Assembly (NCBI GenBank): GCA_015680685.1
Contig: MNCI01034026.1
Location: 618,905 to 682,904, forward strand
Direction: 5' to 3'
Source of the DNA: Gnetum montanum
Lineage: Eukaryota; Streptophyta; Gnetopsida; Gnetales; Gnetaceae
Length of the DNA stretch: 64,000 nt
Shown here: positions 22,598 through 34,399 of the stretch, in pieces
How positions within the stretch are numbered: position 1 is the first letter of the stretch
How the letters are laid out: every line of letters begins with the position of its first letter
Notes under the pieces: model-generated
Databases searched by the model: none
Seen by the model: only the letters and a program-made list of their open reading frames with translations
Told to the model about the DNA's origin: nothing
Made by a program: the position numbers and the translations under genes

Positions 22598-23292
22598 TCA
22601 TCTTTTTTTTTTTTTTTTTGTGATGAGGAACACACCATGCAAGGACTTATTTGACTTCCTATTGTGAAATGACATGGAATGATGAGAAGTTTATAAGAAC
22701 ACTCCTACACACAGGAAAACAAAAAAACATGAAGAATACTACATCCCTTTGAAGCCACACCCTGTCCAAACCTTTGATTCCTTCCCAATTCTAGAAACTA
22801 CACAAGTCACCAATTTATTAAAGTTGCATTAATGAAGAAGAAAATGCACATTTCCAAAACAAGGAAAACCATAGAGTATGTGGATGGGTGGATGATGTGG
22901 ACTCACTACCTATTACATGAAAAAAAAACCATGTCCTAGTCGTTAGTAACAACATTCAAAGTCAAAAACTAGACATCAACAATCAAATTACAAATGAAGC
23001 ATACCACCATCAAGTAGTGCATTACCATTGTACCTACCATCTTATTAATAGAAAACGTAGAGAAACACATCAAACACAAGCAAACATAATCATAAAACAA
23101 AGTAAAATAGTAGACAATAGATATTGAATATATTAACAATGGTGTAAACTAAAGACTAAGAGAAGATCAATACCTTAAAAATACAAATATGTAAAACAAA
23201 GATGTAAAATAAAGAAGATGAAAACAAAAAGTTATAAAATCAAAAATGTGTAAAACAAAAAAGGTCAAAAGACTGAGGAGCCACAAGAGGTG

Positions 23293-24400
23293 TTAGTATG
23301 GGTGGCCATCTCTCCCATGACTAAGTTGGGAGGAAGAGATCCGAAAGACTGGGTGTGCTTGTCCATCTAGCAAGGTGTTTGTTGAGTTGGTTGGCTTGGG
23401 CTCATGGAAAGGTTTTATTTGTTGAATGTTGACTAATTTTTTCTTATTTGGGCTATCAAGTTTGTAGATGATCATGGCCCTAGATGGAAAAGTCTCATCT
23501 ATGATGTAAGGTCCTTCCCATAATGTTTGAAATTTGGTTCATTGGGGTACATGTGCAGGATTCCAATAGAGAACCTTGTCTCTTGGTTGAAACTTGAATT
23601 TTCTTATTTTGAGGTCATGGAATTTCTTGTTGAATGCATTCTGTATTTCTTTGGATGATAGGGCCATTAACCAATTTTTGTCTAGCAAGTTAAGGTTCAT
23701 CAATCATTCTTTCTGGGCTAGACATATATTTAGGTCAAGGTCATAGGCTATAGAGAGTGTACAGAGCTTGAATTGGATGGGCAATGTTGGTAGTTTTCCT
23801 TACACAAGCTCATAGGGAGAATATCCTATGGGAAGCTTCCATGTAGAGCGATAGGCCCAAAGAGCATCATTTAATTTAGTGTTCCAGTCCCTTCGGTATT
23901 TGCTAATGGTACACATTAAGATTTTTGTAATCTTCTGATTAGTGACCTCAGCTTGACCATTGGCTTGGGGGTGATATGGTGTTGTGAGTTTATGTTCAAC
24001 CCCCAAGTGTTGCATCAGTTTCTAGAAAGTGGCACCTATAAAATGAGTTCCATTATCATAAATTAATGCACGAGGTACACCAAACTTGTTTACAATGTTT
24101 TGTTGTACAAACCGAGCAGCAATGGTGGATGTACAGTTAGTGACAACTGTTGCTTTTGCCCACTTGGTACAATAGTTAGCTACAACTATTATATATGTCT
24201 TTTCATTTGATAAAGGTGCAATGGGACCCATAAAGTTAATGCCCCAAATATTGAATGGCTTAAGAGGTTGTATCCATTGTTGTGGCCCCTCCATTCAAAC
24301 TATCATTCCACCATCCCTCTAGCAATGATCACAAGCACGGATGAATTGGGGTGTATCCCTAAAGATTGTTGGCTAATAATACCCCACCATGAGGATTTTT
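23293..24400 (-). pseudogene. Integrase of element C
   Basis: On the minus strand the zinc finger end reads RACDHC then a stop (usual CQR). The core follows at 24294-24022 (NIWGINFMGPI, CTKWAKA, IYDNGTHFIG) and 24015-23800 (HKLTTPYHPQANGQAEVTN, RRDWNTKLNDALWAYRST, GYSPYELV). The chromodomain-free C-terminal tail (NKKKLVNIQQIKPFHEP, to about 23300) ends the protein. Of the D,D,E triad, the first Asp is Asn (WGINF), the second is kept (YDNG) and the Glu is kept (GQAEV). Stops separate the pieces. Integrase would insert the element DNA into the host genome. Element E has the same protein at 57331-58344. Confidence 0.85.
23301..23325 (-). other. PPT-like end-of-coding motif, element C
   Basis: On the minus strand CTTAGTCATGGGAGAGATGG overlaps the last integrase codons (QLSHGRDGHPY) and matches the 3' PPT for its first ten bases. 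Confidence 0.5.
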
Positions 24401-24786
24401 ATGGACATGCATCTTCTAGCATAATGGCCCCCACAAGGACCTTCGTGAGCATCCTAGAGAATCTGCAGTTGATCTGTATCAGGGACACACTAATGTACCA
24501 GGCCATTGGGACAAACTTTATAAAGGTTTTCATTAATCTCCATGAAATGCTTGACCCAATGAAGAAACTATTATTTCTTTCTAGTGTCCAACCCTTGTGA
24601 AAATTCTTGCTTGAGCAGATAAGTGAGGATGGTTTCATACCATTTTGGTTCATCGGGTATTTGCACATTAATAACACCTACAAGCAGAGATTCATCAGGG
24701 AATTAATCATATAAAGGGTTTTCTTTCTCCTTGTCATCCCATCTTAGTCATGATAAGTGATTCGTGACCACATTCTCCACACCTTT

Positions 24787-25164
24787 TTAATCTACCATTG
24801 TGAAATTGAACTCCTGAATAATCATGAGCCACTGTATGACACGGGGGCTCACCGCTGGTTTCTTCATCAAAAATTGGATGGTGCTATGATCTATGTGCAT
24901 GAACACTTTGTAGCCAAGCACATAGTGCCTGAACTTCTCTAAGGTGAACACCACTAACATCAACTCCTTTTCTATGGTGGTGTAGTTTAGTTGTGCACTT
25001 GCAATGCTTTGGCTTATGCAGTGAATGTAATATGGACATTTTTGATCATCCCTATGCATAAGCACTGCCCCCAAAGCATAATTTGATGCATCAATCATCA
25101 CATGAAATGGTCTAGACCAATCTAGTGCTTGAAGAATGGGGGTTTCAACAAGCTTTTGATTCAA
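24787..25164 (-). pseudogene. RNase H of element C
   Basis: An open stretch of 125 codons on the minus strand encodes FHVMIDASNYALGAVL, YYIHCISQSI, LNYTTIEKELMLVVFTLEKFRHYVLG, VFMHIDHSTIQFLM and the IIQEFNFTMVD tail. These are the standard RNase H motifs of gypsy elements: first Asp in IDAS, Glu in EKEL, Asp in HIDHS. It would remove RNA from the RNA:DNA hybrid. This is the best preserved part of element C. Confidence 0.85.
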
Positions 25165-26040
25165 TTGCTAAAATGCTACTTCACATGTAGGGGTCCAGAT
25201 GAATGATGCACCCTTCTTTGTCAATTCTACCAATGGCTTGGTGATTTTGGAAAAATTCTTGATGAAGCACCAGTAGTAGACAGTATGACCAAGGAATGAT
25301 CACACTTCTTTGACTATTTTGAGTTGGCAAGTTATTCCTTGGATAACCCTTATTTTTTTCAAGGTCCACCTCAATTCCTACTTTTGAAATGTTACCCCAA
25401 GACTATGCCTTCCTAGACCATAAGATGGCTCTTTTGCCAATTGAGCCAGAGGTTTGTTTCGACACATCTCTTCAACACCTAGTCAAGCCGGTCCAGGGCT
25501 TGCTCAAATGTAGCTCCGTAGGTAGAAAAATCATCCATAAAGACTTCTACCCTGCTACTGATCTATTGTTGGAAAATGCTAACTAATCATTAAAATGTGG
25601 TTGCAGCATTACATAGACCAAATGGCATCTGACAATAACCAAAATTTCCCCAAGGATTGGTGAAAGTTACCTTTGCCTAGTCTTCTAGTGCAATCCAAAT
25701 TTGATTATAGCCACTATAACCATCCAGAAAGCTATAATAGCTATGCCCCAAAATAGTGTCCAGCACTTGATCGATGAAATGTAATGGTAAATGATCTTTG
25801 AAAGTTGCCATATTGAGTAGTCAGAAGTCAATGCACACCCGCCATTTTCTGTCTTTCTTTGGTATGATCATGAGTGGACTGACCCACTCACTATCTACAA
25901 TAGGGTAGATAAATCTTGCTTTGATGAGTTGTTCAATCTCCTCTTTGACAATCTATTTTAACTTGGGATTCAAACATCACTACGATTGTCGTTTTAGCTT
26001 GACGGCAGGGTCAATGTATATTCGGTGCTAGCATATTCTT
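25165..26040 (-). pseudogene. Reverse transcriptase of element C
   Basis: Minus-strand translation of about 26000-25350 gives EEIEQLIKARFIYPI, EWVSPLMIIPKKDRKWRVCIDF, SFLDGYSGYNQIWIA, KVTFTNPWGNFGYCQMPFGLCNAATTF and VEVFMDDFSTYG. The catalytic YXDD box is kept as FMDD. In-frame stops occur after CIDF, in the LED/AKV strand and after ATTF, mostly at codons one C-to-T step from Gln. The thumb and connection (SRVIIP, PSHQAIGRIDKEGC region) continue to about 25181. Confidence 0.85.
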
Positions 26041-26639
26041 GGATCTATCCCAGTAAGTTTGGAATATGACCAGGCAAAGGCTACTAACCATTTTTCCATA
26101 ACTTTTATCAATCTTTTCTTTTGTTCTGTAGTAAGCTTGGAATTAATAATAACTAGCCTTCCATTTTTCAAAAATACATACTCCATTCCAACCAATAGTG
26201 TCTTCAATTCAAGGGGATATTATTTAAAATTATCAAGAATTTCCAGCTCACCCCAATTAACATCATCATTTTCTCCTTCGGAGAGTTGGTGATGAACTTG
26301 CTCGAGTTCATCCATACTTGCAACATATTCATACATTAGGCCCTTAGTAGGTTCCATACATAATGTACTAGTGCTAGCATTAGCTGTCAGCCACTAGGTG
26401 CCCTCTCATTTTGTGGCTACTACGTACAGACATCTCTAAATATCAGCTTTTGGTGCACACTACTTGCATGCAGAGATAGATGTTTACTTTACTGACCATA
26501 GCTTCTGCACACAATGGAACCCTGAATCATTGTACACAATACATGAAACTCTCTTCTTCTCGATCTTTTCAAATTTATTTTCTTTTGATATCTCCAAGGA
26601 AAGATCTCTAATTCCCATTTTAGCATCAATAGTACTTAA

Positions 26640-26960
26640 TCACGCCCTTCCCATAATAATTGGAAAGTCCTCCTTGCAATTCTCCACTTTGATTACTAGG
26701 AAATTAGCAGGATATGACCACCCACAAATGGTGGTGATGATGTCCTCAACTAGTCCCAATGGAATAGTGATGGATTGGTCTACCAATTCCAATTGGATGT
26801 TGCTCTTCTTCAAGAGAAGGAGGTTCCACATTATTTACATCTCATGCGAGATCAAATTAACACCAAAACCAAAGTTAAGAATAGCTTTCCAAGGCTCATT
26901 CCTAGTAATTTTCTTTGCAAGGATCAACTAATTTTTTGGGTAGGTTACCAGCTCAAATCC
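26640..26960 (-). pseudogene. Aspartic protease of element C
   Basis: On the minus strand the active-site strand reads AILNFGFGVNLIS, where D-[ST]-G is usual, so the catalytic Asp is Asn. After a stop, 26831-26640 encodes IQLELVDQSITIPLGLVEDI, ICGWSYPANFLVIKVE and FPIIMGRA. Matches occur in B and E. Confidence 0.75.
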
Positions 26961-29472
26961 AATTGGATACAACATGTGTTAGCATTATAGTATGGATTTG
27001 AGAAGGATTTTGATTTGAAGGGGACTTGGATAGAGAGGAAACAGAGGAAGTTGGAGGAGCAGGGTTACCAACCACCAATGTGTCTAAGGGCTTTGGTGGA
27101 CTGCAAGGTCAAAAGAAGGATCTTTTATTTGTTTATGGTTCTAACCTACTTGATAGGTTAACTGATTGTAGATTAATTGCCCTCGTAGCATTCCTTTGCT
27201 ATGGTTGTGTAGGTAATTCACCCTACATGGATAGAGCAGGTGATAGCTATGTAAGAGGTGGAGGAGTAGGTGCAGGGATAGGGGATGCATGAGGGTAGTA
27301 GGTGGCATTCCTCCTTGGATAGGATGATCGACATGCTTCATGATGGTAGTGGTGAGGTTGGTAAGCAACAACATGACCAAAGGAGTTCCTTGGAGATGAA
27401 GGTTGCTGAACATAGTAATTGTAGGAATCTGGTTGTTAGTAAGGGTACTATTGCCTTGGAGGTGGTAACTCCCACGATTGTGGTTGCTTTCACTACTAGT
27501 ATAATTCATAAGGTTACAGTGGAGTTTCACTTGGATAATACTATTGTGGTTGGTGGAACTATCAAGGATTTCCTTGTGGATAAGGCAATCTTTTGGGCAT
27601 TTGCCTTTGTGCAAGTCGTGGATGTAAGGCATACACCCCAGATTTCTGCAAGTGTGATACAACTAGACAACTTTCCTTAGGATGTTCATACTAGCAGACA
27701 TCACACCTGCCATCATCATCTAAGTTGCTATTTGCAACCATTTTACCCTTACCCTTAGATACGGCACGTTTAGCTTCCTTACACCTCCAACACTCACGCT
27801 CACCACTTTGCTCCTTGGACTCTTCAACAATTTTTAAAAAAACTTGAAACCTATTGTTCATCGAGTCCCATAATTGATCAACCTTAGCTGTGATTTCTGA
27901 TTGCAATTTCTAGAATGGCAAGGTTTTCTGATTAACCACCTCATCTCTAGCAAATTCATCCTCACTGTCACAAAATTGAATCTCCTTTTTTCAAATAGAA
28001 GGATCCCTATTGTATTCTTCTACACTTTCACGTTTTCTCAGTTCTCCCTCCTCCTTGGCTACTTGCTTAATTAATTTTTGAATCTAATGGATGCTCAACT
28101 CCATCAATCTTCCTTAAGCATAAATGTCAAGGGTTTTCCTGGTTTCAAACCATAACCCGTCTATGATATGGCAAAGCTAATCAAGCTGAGAGTATCCATG
28201 GCTAGGACACCTATGCAACAGAGAGTAGTATTGGCCAATAGCAGCATCCAAGGGCTCATGATTCCCTTGTTTCCACCCTTGAATTTTTTTTCTTAGATTG
28301 GATACTTGGGAGTACATTTGATATTTGTCATTGAATAATTCCAACATCATACTCCACCACCTGATTGATTCTAGTTCCAAGGATCGATACCAATTTTCTA
28401 CTTCCTTTATGAGTGTCCTTGAAAATAATTTCAACTTTTGCCATTCGTTCTTGATATTTTGCAAGGAAAATGCATCTTGAAAGGCCTAAAGATGATTCTA
28501 TGGATCAACATCATATCCTCCTTCGAATCAAGGGATGTTGTTCATATCTAGCCTCTTTATTTTGCTATCCTTCACATGCCTTGTTGGAATCCTTACAACC
28601 TCTACAATATTCAACATGCCCCAAGTATCAAGTAGAGGTTCATCAAGGCCATGATGGTGGTGCCTACAATGTTCTCTACTAGCCCTTCTTTTTTGATGAT
28701 GGGCCTCTTTGAATTTCCCATGTCTTCAATCATGATTGTCTCGATGGTCCCTTCTATTGTTCTGGTCCCATTAGTCACCTCCATCATGATTATTTCTTCT
28801 GTGACCATAATTTGAACCAGATAATAAAGAAGATGATGATGATGAAGGGGAAGAAGAAGGGGAACTTGCTCCACGTTGATGCCTATCATTCTTCCTTTGG
28901 TACTCATGACCATGATCATGATCATGATCTCCTTTGTTCCCCTTTTCTTAACTTACTTCTCTAGATCCATTTTTGTCATTGGATCCATTTTGACCAGAAC
29001 TTGGATTATGGATTGTGGATTGTACATTCTGGTTGAGGACTCCTTGAACAAAGTCAAAGAGAGGAGAATCACTAAAGAAGTGGTCACCTTCATCAATTGG
29101 GCCAAGCAGAGGTGGAAAGATATTTGACCCCTTGCCTTTCATAAGCTTGTGTTGGTGCTCCAGCTGATGATTACTTAATCTTTGCACTTTAGTGGGATGA
29201 TAATCCCTTGAGTTGGAATCTCACATCTCATATTCTCCATGCAAATTTTGAAGCCCATGTTGTGTGAGCATTAGCTAGAGCATTGTTGGAATAGATTGGT
29301 CAAGTGGCAATACAATATTGCATTTCATATCACACCATTGAATCAGTTCATCTTGATGCAAGATGAAGGTAAATTCTAGTACATACTCATCAGGATGAAC
29401 ATATACCACTTAGTATTGTTGAGACACCTAAACTGTCTTGGGCGAAGATGGGCTCCTATGAGAAGAAGACAT
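26961..29472 (-). pseudogene. gag of element C
   Basis: The ATG at 29472 begins an N-terminal domain shared with element E (VYVHPDEYVLEFTFILHQD, CDMKCNIVLPLDQS) with several stops. A linker follows (29187-28948), then a basic His/Met-rich stretch, then the capsid-type core at 28464-28177 (WQKLKLFSRTLIKEVENWYRSLE, RWWSMMLELFNDKYQMYSQVSNLRKKIQGWKQ, EPLDAAIGQYYSLLHRCP), which matches A. Near 27690 a zinc knuckle reads CDVC, a stop, then YEHPKESC. The rest, to about 27000, is Pro/Gln/Tyr-rich and leads into the protease. Confidence 0.75.
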
Positions 29473-29615
29473 TTTGTATTAATAAATAGTGTGTAGTTGA
29501 GATTTAATTTAATGATAATAATTTTAATTTTATTTTCATAGGATTTGACTCTTAGGGTTCAAACAATGAGATTATTAAGTTTCATTTGGTTTAAATAGCG
29601 CACAAAGAATTACAA

Positions 29616-29633
29616 TCCCCAACAATAGCGCCA
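29616..29633 (-). other. Primer-binding site of element C
   Basis: On the minus strand TGGCGCTATTGTTGGGGA follows the LTR end by one base. It is close to the tRNA-Asp type PBS of Athila/Tat-like elements. Confidence 0.8.
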
Positions 29634-29634
29634 A

Positions 29635-30503
29635 TGATGAGTGACAAGGTATCCCTATGCCCAACCATACAAATCACAGGCATTCATGTGTGATCCAGTT
29701 GAATTCTACAGACTATAATTACTAAGTACACTAGAGCTAAATAGTGCATGCGTGTTGTCCGTTCATTGTCTTCCTAGTCCCACTTGTAAAATGCAATTGT
29801 ATGGTTAAGTGTGACTGAGGTGTAAGATTTTTGTTATTTTTTGCTTTTATGAAATTGCTCACCTAGAAAAAAGATGAAAGTAAGAGTGATTAATTACTAA
29901 GTAAACTATGATCTAATCTAGCCTAACACAAGTAATCATTCCCACTTCCCGAACACATCCTGAACTTTATGTGAACACTGTTGGGTTGTCAAACGCTAAT
30001 CATTTCTAAGCTACCAAGTGTCACACGTATGTTTGAAGGGGTCATGCTTGTGTATTTTAATAATTTTCTCGATTGATCAAATTAACTACTACATTAATGA
30101 CATTAATGTAACTTGCATAAAATCACAATATATAAACGCATAAGAAAGAAAGTCTCAAGTGTTGCAAGGAATAGATTAAAGATTTCATCTTTATTACCAA
30201 CACACTGATGTATTTAGGTACATCAATGCTTGAATAAAGATTCATTCATACTTAGACCTCCTGCTACAGGCACTGGAAAAATATTCTAACTTTCAAATGG
30301 ACAAACTGCAAGAGTTTCACTACTTGACTGCCAGAAACTTACTCCAATTGTGCACCTGGGCGCTTTATTTATAGACCTAGGAGTAATATTACAATATCAA
30401 ATGTACGATATCTCATCTTGGGCCGTGATATCTCATACCCAATATTGTGTACCCAATATCGTGGCCACCCCAATATCGGAGTATTAAAAAACATGATTTA
30501 TCA
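29635..30503 (-). repeat. 5' LTR of element C
   Basis: 869 bases, TG...CA on the minus strand, from TGATAAATCATG (30503) to GTCACTCATCA (29635). It contains the box array (30393-30478), TATA (minus strand TCTATAAATAAAG, about 30366-30378) and the poly(A) region near 30190. It pairs with 20480-21290. Confidence 0.9.
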
Positions 30504-33500
30504 CTTTGTAATGACTAAAATAACTTTATTTCTTTTAAAGTTTATTGCCTTAATATTTCAATCTTAAAACTGTCAAATGTTTTTGAAAGTTCTTTTATTT
30601 GCAACTCTTGACCGATATTAACTAGCCAAATAGAAGCTTGTATTTTGTCATTTACAAAGTATTTTTTCTTTTATGAAATTGTGTATTGAGCTTAGAGGGT
30701 TTGAATGATTTGTAATAGATTGAATTGAAATAGCTTTATTGCAAAGTGTTTTCTCATGTCAGTTTATCTTACTTACATGTTTTAGACTCCACACAAATAT
30801 GCTTTCTTTTCTTTTTCTAAAATCCATTGAATCTCTCTCTATTTCTAATTTTCTTGTGGGACTTTCTCTCTGGGAGAAATAGGAGTAGATTGGCAAAATT
30901 ATGCTCAAGTATTTTTGTGAAATTTTGTTTGTTTCAAGTAATGTATTATAGGGGCTATGTAGATTAAGTGATTCGACAAAATAGGAATCTTCAACTCACA
31001 GTATTTGACAAAGCTAGCTGAATTTCTTTTATGATAACCAATTACATTTTCATTCACAAACCCATGCATTTCAACATTCATAACTGCAAACATATACTCA
31101 TGATTAGTTCGTTTCATAATCACTAAGTTTATTTAGAGGTATTTGGGCCTTGGTATTCCTAGAAGACCATTAAGCACCTAAACCCTATTTGAGGAACACC
31201 TTCACATCCCATGATCCCAAAGCTATAAGACCGAAGGCACACAAGTGTTGGTGGTTCCAAATGGCCATCAACAACAACTTTCTATCTAAGGGATCTATGA
31301 AGAAGTCAAATGGAGGTATGAAAATTGCAAGAATAGTTTGAGCACATTACACCATTGGTACTAGCACCTTCCACAATCACTTTAGAGGTGCAAATTGAGT
31401 GCTTATAGGCTAAGTTATTTCATACATACTAGATTGGTGAAGAAATCCTATTTATAAAAGATGGCTTAGGGTAATAAATCAAAATGCTAAAACATTAGTC
31501 CCATGAATGGAAGAGGATGAGCTAAGAGAATGCAAACCAAGTCCTATCTCTTTCTCAATAGGTATAAAGGCTAGAAGATGAAAGTTAAATCACGGCCTAG
31601 TTTTAGAACAAATACCTATGTACAGAGAAGGAGCATTAGAACTTGTGGTAGGAATTGGTAGACAAGACTACTAGGAAAATTAATGAGCTCAAATAAATTC
31701 ATCTAATTAAGTAGGCAACTTGAGATGTTTAGGTATATATACTGCATAAAATTATAGTTCTACTCAATGAATGAGTAATTGAAACAAGGTGTGAGATAAA
31801 GAAGAAGTTTAACATCTTACATGCCAAACTCTAACTAATGGTTGCAATTGAGCCAACCCTAAAAGAAAAGATGGATCTATTGAAAAAGATGTACATCCTT
31901 CACCAAGAAGTAGCTATCGTAGTCTTTGAGAAAAGACTCAAGGAGGTAGAAGAGGATGTGTAATCAAAATGGAGGAGGTACCTTTAATTAGTCCAAGCTT
32001 CTATAGGTTAACCATGCATAGAACTAGAGAAGAAACTTCATTGAGTGGTGATCAAGTTGGACATGGTCCAATGTAAGCTCTCATAAGCGAGGAGGAACCA
32101 CGAGTAGTTCCAAGTAGATGTTGAGGAATGGTAACAAGTGTTTTTGCAAGAGCAAGGATTAATGCATAAACAAAATTAGTAACTATAAGTAAGGGTGATG
32201 GACCATGAGGCCTAGCTTCTGAGATTTCAAATGTTTATACCTAGCTCTTCAAACTTATTTTCATATCAAGCAAGCACGTAAGAGGGCTTCTTTTCCTAGC
32301 CATCACTCTGTGGCACTTCTTAGTAACATGGCTTATATTGTATCATAGTCATATCTGTATATTTGTACAAATATATTTTTCTACATTAATCATGCCATGT
32401 GTCTAATCCCAACTTCATGTCTTAGGTGTTAAATCTATGGGACTATCTTTACTCTGTCATGAGGGAATGATGAGTGTCTATTGACATTTTGTAAGTTGAT
32501 TATAAGTCTTGGACTCAAGAAGTATTTTACACCCTATGTTTCTAATTTTCATATATATGGTTGAGATTTCAACCTTCCAAGTTTGCATCCTAACTTTTCA
32601 TACCATACTTCTAGGTTTTTTAGATGTTTTGAGCTTTATAGGATGTTTTTTGGCTTTATTTGGACACCACAGGAATCTTCTGATATGTTCCCTAGCATTC
32701 AGGCTCTTATCTGAAATTGGCAAGTGAAGTGTGCTAGGAGGGGGTGCATCAACTACCTTACATTAGTGTAGGATGCATCTCCTTCGTAGGTCTAGTCTTA
32801 CTCCTTTACTCCTAGTGTGCTTCCAAGTTGCCTAGGCTATGCTAACAAACCTCCATTCATGCCTGGGCACTAGCAAATTTGTGTAGTTGTGTTGCACAAA
32901 CCATAGATATCTAGGATGAGCCCTCACACATAACTTAGCATAACTTAGTGATAACTTTCATTTCTATTTAACTTTTGGCTTCTCTTTCTCCCTTAGGTAA
33001 GTTGATTTCCTTTCTTGTTTATGTGTCTTTTTGATTTGTCACTTTCACAAGTGTGGCTAGACTCTTCATAGTGTTATCTTGCTTACATAGCCTAGAACTT
33101 CTTGGTCAATGCAAAGTCTAATGTTCCATGGTGAATAAAGCTCATGGTTTTTCCTTATTTTACAATTGATGCCTTAAATATAAAGATAATAAAAACATTT
33201 ATTTCCTTTTCATTCTATTGAGCTACAATGATTTATTTTTTATCCAAGAAGATCTTAACTATACAGCATGATGTTGAGCCATTGAGTTTTAACTAACTCA
33301 TTTTATTACATTTCGTATGTGGTGTTGCACTTGTCCCTAAAAGGGATTGTGACATGAGCATTGCACTTGTCACTAAGAAGGATTGCAATGCATGTGTATT
33401 TATATTTATTTTGTTTCTTAGAAATATAATATCCAAAAAAAATTATAAATATTTTCTCTAACTCTCACCATGGCAACATAGGTTTTCATTTTTGCCATAT

Positions 33501-34399
33501 GTATTATAATCTATGTTATATTTATTAAATAAAACAATATAAATTAGTGCTCTTGGCAATCCACTCAATATTATCTTTGAAGCTTATGATCACATTGCAT
33601 TCTATATGATAAATCTCATTGGTCCAAACCAGCAGGATCCTATCACCTATCATTTTGGCTAAGAAGCCAACTACCAACTCCATCTAAGAAAGTCCTCTTT
33701 GGTCATGGTAAAATAATTTAATAATTTTATTGTCATAATGATGAGGCCGAATTACTAGCAAATTGTACTTTGTCAATGTAAATAAATGGTTATTATCATA
33801 ATACTTGGATAAGATTTAACTTTTTAAGGAATTATTATTTTGGTTGAGATAACATACATTGGTCTTGAATTTTTTTTCAATATAAAAATCAATTCTAAGT
33901 AAAATAAGTTAATATTTTATTAATTTGAAAAATATAAAAGATTCTCTAGGCCAAATAATAGATATATATCACAAATATATAGCTAAACTAGTATATTTAA
34001 GGGGGTTTTGGATCCTTAAGAAATGAATAATAATATTAAAAAAATTAAGAGTACATTAGATCATCAAAGAGGGAGTTTAATACAAAGCCTAATAGTTTTG
34101 GGGATGCCTTTTTAGGGTTTTATCCATATAACCAATCCTAAAAAACCTCTCCTTTGGGGTAGAAAAAAAATCAAGCCTTATCCTTATTCAAAAGCATCAT
34201 CATAAGTTTTCACTTCTTACTAAAGGGTTTCTTGTAAAAAGAAGGAGAAAACTTTCTCTAAAGAAAAAAGAATACATTAATCAAAGATAAAGAATAAATA
34301 GTAATAAAAGCTATAAACTTCTCATCTTTGAATGTCCAAAACGAAAAGAAATTAATACTATAGAAAACAAATTAATTATGTAACTTTCATTAGGAGTTG
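30504..34399. other. Decayed DNA right of element C
   Basis: It begins with the right target duplication CTTTG, so 20479 and 30504 were once adjacent. About 31800-32060 gives, across frames, a charged, coiled-coil-like stretch (MDLLKKMYILHQEVAIVVFEK, RLKEVEEDV). This is vaguely like the charged region of element E at 61700-62760 and could be a remnant of the same kind of ORF. A 36-bp unit is duplicated in tandem at 33325-33396 (TTGCACTTGTCCCTAA, then TTGCACTTGTCACTAA). The LINE 3' end may lie between 33850 and 34400. Nothing else was recognised. Confidence 0.35.

Larger units (their letters stand above)
21310..23292 (-). other. 3' non-coding region of element C
   Basis: On the minus strand the T-rich tract comes first (about 23270-23200). 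Then come conserved block 1 (22576-22603 plus an inverted copy at 22495-22518) and conserved block 2 (22001-22075: CATGGACTCCTTGG, GGCCTGTGCC, GGGGAGGAGGACCCAC). No gene is supported. The N run at 22476-22490 sits at the edge of the inverted pair, so the local order may be an assembly artefact. Confidence 0.5.
20480..30503 (-). mobile_element. Element C: complete-structure Ty3/gypsy retrotransposon
   Basis: The LTRs are 20480-21290 (3' LTR) and 29635-30503 (5' LTR), both TG...CA. They are flanked by a perfect target duplication, CTTTG, at 20475-20479 and 30504-30508. Reading on the minus strand: PBS (29616-29633), gag (about 29472-27000), protease (26960-26640), reverse transcriptase (about 26040-25300), RNase H (25164-24787), integrase (about 24400-23300), non-coding 3' region (23300-21310), PPT (21291-21309). 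This domain order is Ty3/gypsy. Many stops, and Asp-to-Asn changes at catalytic sites, make it inactive. LTRs, PBS and gag are close enough to element A to call them related families. An N run (22476-22490) and a single N (22534) lie in the 3' region. Confidence 0.92.
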
